From Beverwykella pulmonaria (taxonomy: Eukaryota > Ascomycota > Dothideomycetes > Pleosporales > Melanommataceae): a stretch of DNA of 64,000 nt. Below, piece after piece: positions 58,385 through 64,000 of this stretch. The position numbers and the translations under genes are program-made. Each line of letters begins with the position of its first letter. Position 1 is the stretch's first letter. The notes under the pieces were generated by a model, which saw only the letters and a program-made list of their open reading frames with translations, did no database searches and had not been told where the DNA came from. The stretch lies in contig BCHH01000001.1 of NCBI GenBank assembly GCA_001599595.1, forward strand, positions 3,811,068-3,875,067, written 5' to 3'.

Positions 58385-58422
58385 GTGTATAGGGTTAGCG
58401 GGCGTGTATAGGGTTAGCGGGG
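58385..58422 (+). repeat. 19-bp tandem repeat containing TAGGGTTAG
   Basis: Two adjacent 19-bp units (58385-58403 and 58404-58422) differ at the last base only. Each contains TATAGGGTTAGCGGG, including one and a half telomere-type repeats. It lies about 80 bp after the TEL1 stop, so it is within or near its 3' UTR. Confidence 0.8.
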
Positions 58423-58810
58423 CGTATATAGGTCTAAGTAAATGGGGTAGAGAATTTGATGTACCAATAGAATTGTATATAACTTGGCGCTCACCAACCA
58501 ATCAAATACCTGGTTTTTGTCTAAGGTCAAGAAGTGTACTCATGCGCCGATCATTCCATCCTGAGTTAGCCATCACGACCCCCATCTACCTCACCACGCC
58601 TTTATGACGTCAATGTTCTAAGAACAGGTCCCGAGTCTCATTACTATAACACGAACTTCGAAGTTCCTTCTACCTCAACCATTTTTGCTGAAACTTCTCG
58701 GCCCACGGCACTGAGGAAACGCTACCATACCGAAGACTTTGGGTCTCAACCAATAGTAGTAGGATTGAGGAAGCCTCAAATTGGAATTCGTTCCGAAACT
58801 CTCGATCAAC

Positions 58811-59174
58811 ATGGCGAAACTCCAGGCTCGTAGCGGTGGCAGCACAGAGATCCCATACACACCCCCTCCATCTATCGGCCACGAGTTGGGCATCGCATTC
58901 GGCTTCATTGGTATGTCCAACGCCCACTCATCGACCCAAGTTCAAGCTGTGAACACGGTTGTGCTGCCCTGTATGGGACGGGGTAATAGCTGATGTCTTG
59001 CCAGGTCTCATGCTCATATGCATGCTCGCCTACGGCTTCGTATGGCAGATCGGAAACAAGCGGAACCAGAAGAGGGAAACGGAGCGCATTGAGAAGTTGA
59101 AGGCGAGTGGGCTGCTGAAGGGGGAGAAGGAGAGTGAGGGCGTTCGTCGACTGGGAAGTGGTTATGGTTTGTGA
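58811..59174 (+). CDS. Small single-pass membrane protein, 89 aa
   Basis: Two exons, 58811-58910 and 59005-59174, with a 94-nt intron (GTATGT..TGCCAG) in phase 1. After a polar N-terminus (STEIPYTPPPSIGHEL) one hydrophobic helix spans the splice junction (GIAFGFIGLMLICMLAYGFVW). A strongly charged tail follows (NKRNQKRETERIEKLKASG), probably a short coiled helix. The gene is small but the intron placement inside the membrane helix and the phase support it. No family is recognised. A mitochondrial or ER assembly factor would fit the layout, but that is a guess. Confidence 0.6.
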
Positions 59175-61427
59175 GGGTGCGAGGTTCTGCTGTGTGAGGT
59201 CACTTGGGCGTAGATGATGAATAATGTCATACTAATGACATAGTACACTATTTCCGAAGTTTTTCAATGTATGAAGATTTGATAGCGTGGATATCTGTAG
59301 GCACCTAATCCGTTAGGGACCCATGTGTTCGGCAAAACATCCTGCAATTAATGTGCTTGCACCGCACACTGCCAAAAGAGACGAGAAGAAAAGCAGTCAA
59401 TCCTTGTAACCGTCTGTGCATTCCCAACTCGTACACGGAATCGCAGCAAGATAACATCCTGACCCTAACCTCAGGCCCAGACCACGAAACAAAGCTCCCA
59501 AGGAAGCTCGCTCACATATAACACTACAAAATCTACGCACACGGAACAAAACAGTCAATGCAACCTCTACCTCTCCCGATAAGAAACCCACATTTAGGAG
59601 CCGCCCTTGCACTTAGGCATAAACTTACAGTATACACGAAACAAAACGAAACCAACGCCATGGTTCGACTCCACCGTTGGTGGCGACATGCACTCAATCC
59701 ATCCATGCCGCTATTCTCGGTACCGTATCGATAAGGGAATGCAAATCCGGGGTTTGGTAGCATGCTCATCTCATCTCACCTCACCTTACCACATGGCCAT
59801 ACCCATGTTGCTGTACATGCAGACGAAGTCCGATGCACCCAAGTGCCCAGTTGTGTCCGTCCGTACCGTATAGAAACCGATCGCCAAATGCAGTACAATA
59901 GCGCGATGTTTGTTTTTTGTTGAGAGGGGCTGAGAATGCGACGGTGGGCTGGCCTGCAGTTCAAGTGCAACTTACTGTGCCGGTCGGTGGGCGAATGCAA
60001 GGCTGTGTTAACAATGGCGCGATGGGGCTCTGTGGCTGTGCGTTGGTGAGGTATACTGCCGAGTGGAGAAGTTGTAGCGAGAGGGCGTAAATCTGCCCAG
60101 TTGCGAAAGGTAAACAGGAAGTGGGGAGCCTACTGCAGCAGAGTCGGTTGATGGTTGGTTGGCATACATGGTATAAAATACTCACCAATCACAGCACAGC
60201 AACCATCTTCAACCCTAACCTCCAAAGATCCCACTCCCATAAACCATAATGTTCCCAAATTATCAATCCCGAGACAAACGCCATTATAGTTTGTCCCATC
60301 CTCTGCTGATCCTCAGTCTATCCCAACACCCATCCTCTCATCCATTCAATCCCAGATCTCCCAACCCTGGTTGGTCCCTACGCCGGAACCATGAAACACG
60401 CTCGCTGACCTCACCTCACCCTACCACACACCCCTATACCCAAAACGCTCGCCACCACCCCACCAGTACAGTAGCCGAGGGAACCAACGAACAATCGGTG
60501 TGCTTCAGGTCTGAAATAAATAATAAAGATCTGACATCCACGTGAGAAACTCGGGCGATGCTAATGCCACAAACGTGCTAACACAGTGCAGTGCAGCCTC
60601 GCAGGAAGGATAAGCATGAGGCAGACGGATGTAACGAGACACGCGCGAGTGGGGGGCGCGCGGGCACAGTCAGGCAGTATGGGTTAGTGTATTAGTCGGT
60701 TGGTGGATGCTATGCTAAGTACATGGGGGGAAGGAACGAGGATTGATGACGTGGGTTGGAGGATTAATGAGAGGATTAATGAGACCTACAGAGAAGGGTG
60801 AGGTGGTAGAGAACGACGACACGGGCGTAGAACGCAAAATGCAGAAGGGAAGGTGGCAATGCAAGTGAGATGAAACACAACGAATGATGAGACAGCATTA
60901 ATAATTATTTTGGTCTTCACCTCTATATGTAAATTTTGTGTCCATCGTAGTTTTGACTTCCATCGCTTTTGAACAGAAAACATGACATATTGGGGTATAG
61001 TCCTACAATCCAAACAATTTCGCTGTCCAAACCCAATCGTAGATACAATCGACCCGAGAAGAAAAGACCCGTGATCCTCTATGGGATGCCATTGTGAAAC
61101 GCCAATGCGCGCCGGCATGCTGTACTGAAGCGACAGGCTAGTATCCACCCGCAATGCAAGTCTATGTGATAAAAGGAAATGATCGTGAGAGCGTGTTTGA
61201 AGTGACTGGTGATGGAGATGAAGTGTCGTCAGGATGCGTGCATGTCCGAAATAGGATTTCTGCGTTTGGTGCGTCGCAGATCGGATACCGATGCAAACAT
61301 GGAGACCGGACATTTTCGTGGTAACCGATGAAACGCCATTCTCAGCCCCGAGAAGGAACTCCAGAACCAAAATGAGAGCAAGAAGTAATCACATGGCGCG
61401 CACTGATGTGTCGCGCAAGACGAAAGT
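59175..61427. other. Long intergenic stretch, no supported gene
   Basis: A 2.25-kb region between a plus-strand gene and the 3' end of the phosducin gene. It is rich in CA/CT and short low-complexity runs near 60250-60450. No frame shows conserved features, and I found no tRNA. It may hold long UTRs or a non-coding RNA. Confidence 0.4.
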
Positions 61428-62387
61428 TTAGATCATTTGGCGCCTGCAGATGCTCGCGTCAGCTACTGTTCGGTTTCACTTGGCGTGCATGGAAGCCCAT
61501 TCGGGAGTTCAATTGCACGAGGACAAAACGTACCGTCTAAAGCATGTCTCTAAGCTGATAACGCTGAGCTCAGAGTCGTCGGGCAGGGCATTGATCAAAG
61601 GCACCATGCTTACGAGCATCTCGGAGTTCTTGTATGCAAGGACAGCGGGCACGCCGGCGACCTCAACTTCGGCGTCTTCGTAGTGCAGCTTGATAAAGCG
61701 CGTGGTGTTATTCCTCTGGGCGATCTCGCGCATGTAGGTTTCGCACAAGGACGAGATGTCGGACTGGAGGTAGTCAGTTGAGTGAACTTGCCAAGCAGTG
61801 ACGAGGGGTACACATACTGCGTCGTCATATATGAAGACAACCACCACGGTGTCTCTTGATACCTTCTCAATGGCATCGAGATAGCCTAGGGCGTCGACGG
61901 TGGGGAAGTTGCCGTAGATCTTCCGGCTGGGGCTGGTTGTCCGCGAGCGTATCCGCTGGCCAGCGTTCTGGAGGTCCCGCAGTCTCGACTCACGCCACTT
62001 CTTCATGAAGCTGTCCTCGCCATCGTCCTCTTCCGACTTCTCGTCGTGGTAGGCAGTGACGCTGTACGAGCTGGGCGGCGATGTCTTCCTCCAGATGGAG
62101 CGGCGGGCCTGCTTCTTGGCCTGCTCAAAGGCGTGGGCATCTGCAATGACGCCCTTGGGGCCGGTGTTGGCCTCGGACCGGATCGAAGGGAGGTAGTAGT
62201 TGGAACGCATGTCTGCTGGGAGGTCGAGCTCGTCGTCCGTGTCAGTCCTCTCGAGGTAGTCGGCGGCGTGGGGAGACTCGGCGTCGGAGTGGTCGCTGTC
62301 AGTGTGTCTGTCTTCGGGGTGCTTGTGGTGGGTGTCCTTGTCGCGGAGGAGCTCGTTGAGTTCGTCTTGGGCGGCTGTAGTAGTCAT
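61428..62387 (-). CDS. Phosducin-like protein
   Basis: Three exons on the minus strand: 62387-61818, 61763-61534 and 61443-61428, with introns of 54 and 90 nt. The product is 271 aa. The N-terminal 120 residues are acidic and polar (TDSDHSDAESPHAADYLERTDTDD in part). The phosducin thioredoxin-like fold follows: KIYGNFPTVDALGYLDAIEK, VVVVFIYDD, NTTRFIKLHYEDAEV and VAGVPAVLAYKNSEMLVSMV. It would act as a chaperone for G-protein beta-gamma assembly, like fungal BDM-1/PhnA. The first intron is 54 nt and in frame, so retention would insert 18 residues without a stop. The last exon codes for only five residues plus stop. Confidence 0.8.
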
Positions 62388-64000
62388 GGCAAAAGAAGGC
62401 CGGCTGTGTCGGCGGGCGGCGAGGGTATTTGTACGTGTGGGCGCGGGTGCTGGGTTGTGCTGGGGAAGGAACAGTGTTGCGGCCCTGCGATAGCAGTGAC
62501 AGTGCTTGGCGCACCACCGCTCACCCACACCAGAAGGCTGCATCCCCGCCGCCAGGGGTGTTCCGTGCTATTTTGATTCTTTTTTCGCCGGCTTCACGCC
62601 GCCATTGGACGCCGACGGGCTGGAAGGCGTGAACCGCAGAGGCCTTTCAGGCCAGCCAAAGCACGAGTTTGGAACGTGCGGCAGCAGTTGCAGGGCGCGC
62701 TGCAGGGACGCCCCCTTCATCTGCCCCAAGCCGACACGCTCGCTCGCCGGGCTTCCCTAGGGCTGAGCTGAGGTGTTGACGGCGCCAAAAGGCCACGCGA
62801 CAGCGTCTCCACCGCCTTCAACTCCTGCATCGCCCAGAGATTGGCGAGGGCAGCGACGACGGCCTGAAACAGACCCTCGACAGCGAAACAAAGGAGCCAT
62901 CAGTCACCGCATATACCGCCCCTCCTCCAATGGCAACACCCCGCGGCGCTGCTCGCCCGCGCGGCCGCACCGCTGAAACCCCAACTGCAACGCCCGCCGG
63001 CTGCAGCGACACGATGGCGAGAGAACCCGGCCATTCCTGGGCTCGCCGCCGCGGCGAAAAAGCAAGCCCTCTTATGCGCTTGCCTGGTGGCCGTCTGATC
63101 GGAGCACCATCCTTCCATCTCGGAGCGCGTGCATGGCAGTTTGGTTATGCGGCAGATCGTGACGTCCCCGGACGTGATGTGAAAGGGGCGCTGCAGGAGG
63201 CTGCTTGGTGCAGTCCTCCCCCGGCGTCCATGGGCTCCTCTTCCTTCTCTGAAGCCCTTCTAGAAGCTCCTGCATCGGATCGCGAAGTTCCCATGCTGCA
63301 CGCAAGCAGCAATGCTGTGAGAGCTAAGATTGCACAAGACGACGCATCTTGCTCCCTCTCTCATAAAAATAGGGCGCACGGACTTGAGTTGCAAGACGGC
63401 GCCACGTGCGTGCATGTCCTTCGTGTCCACGTTTGGCCTCGGATCTGCGTGCAGGAAGTGCGTGGTTACGTGGTGGTCTGTCGTACGAAGCTTCGAGGGC
63501 TCAATTCCAATCAGATCATGCTGTGGCCTGTAGGTATCGCGGCGCCCCTTTCCCATTCACAACCTCATGGCCAGAATGGCACTTCACGAGCGCTCAGATA
63601 GGTCCTCGCACACCGAGCCCTGTCGATACAGCACACACAAGGCTTCAATCCCCGGTTCCTCGTATGTTTCTCAGCGGAGAAGGAGTTCATCTTCAACATT
63701 CATGCTCAACACCCAGCACAATCCAATCACAATTTCATCTCATCTCCGCCTCTCGTCTCTTCTCTCCTCTGTCGTCCAGCACGCCGGCAACCTTTCATTA
63801 GCACACCTCCATGATCCCAACTCATCCCAGTCAACCACACAAGACCGTGGGCCACACTCGCCGCAAAATAGTAGCACCACACACACTTCCATCCTCATTT
63901 CCACGTTGTACAGCAACCTACCCCCTCGGATCCTCTGTTGGCACTATTAATGCCACGACCCCAACATTACTATCTCCCTCATCTCAGTCCAGCCACACAG
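62388..64000. other. GC-rich upstream-type region, no supported gene
   Basis: A 223-codon frame at 62930-63601 has no recognisable domain and low-complexity Ala/Arg/Pro composition, so I do not call it. From about 63650 the plus strand is C/T-rich, as in long fungal 5' leaders. A gene probably starts beyond the window edge. Confidence 0.4.

Noticed and set aside
62930..63601. 223-codon plus-strand frame
   Set aside because: GC-rich, low-complexity composition, no domain, no splice support; most likely chance in a GC-rich upstream region.
1..64000. CRISPR arrays, operons, ribosome binding sites, rRNA or tRNA genes
   Set aside because: Introns and gene style are eukaryotic; no regularly spaced repeat-spacer arrays and no recognisable tRNA or rRNA sequence were seen.

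Overview
The window is nuclear DNA from a filamentous ascomycete (Pezizomycotina). Most genes carry short introns of about 45-100 nt with GT..AG ends and CTAAC/CTGAC-like branch sites. The gene set is fungal: Zn2Cys6 regulator, AA9 LPMO, GH43 galactanase, P450, Dal5-type permease, Nup192, Tel1. I cannot place it to genus.

Layout. From 0.6 to 9.5 kb: a 25S rRNA methyltransferase, a pogo-type MITE, a predicted Ser/Thr-rich membrane protein, a secreted HExxH protein, a Cys-rich GPI-type protein and a 728-aa membrane protein. From 9.9 to 14.9 kb: an apparently intact Mutator-like DNA transposon (MULE). From 15 to 37 kb is an accessory stretch. It mixes intact secreted or metabolic genes (GH43, P450, AA9 LPMO, cupin, proline iminopeptidase, MFS permease) with decayed ones (carboxylesterase, FAD monooxygenase, GH18 chitinase, an F-box-like gene, a LINE tail). 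From 37.8 to 62.4 kb is a dense conserved block: Zn2Cys6 regulator, MRP17 and GCV3 head to head, an MDR oxidoreductase, NUP192 and TEL1 head to head, a small membrane protein and a phosducin-like protein. The last 1.6 kb looks like upstream sequence of a gene beyond the edge.

The main discovery candidate is the MULE at 9930-14862. It has 9-bp target-site duplications (GGCGGAATT), terminal inverted repeats of about 43 bp, and two convergent multi-exon genes. One encodes an 874-aa transposase with a D-D-E triad and a C-x2-H motif. The other encodes a 245-aa protein with a zinc-finger-like N-terminal half and an acidic tail. Nearly all of the 20 introns, and the intergenic gap between the genes, are built from tandem 11-bp units related to AACATGTTNNN. 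Host introns in this window lack the unit. The combination resembles Arabidopsis VANDAL MULEs, whose VANC anti-silencing proteins bind short motifs repeated in the element's non-coding DNA. I infer that the 245-aa protein may be a functional analogue that evolved independently.

All exon models were read by hand. They are supported by reading-frame phase across every intron, but not by RNA evidence.
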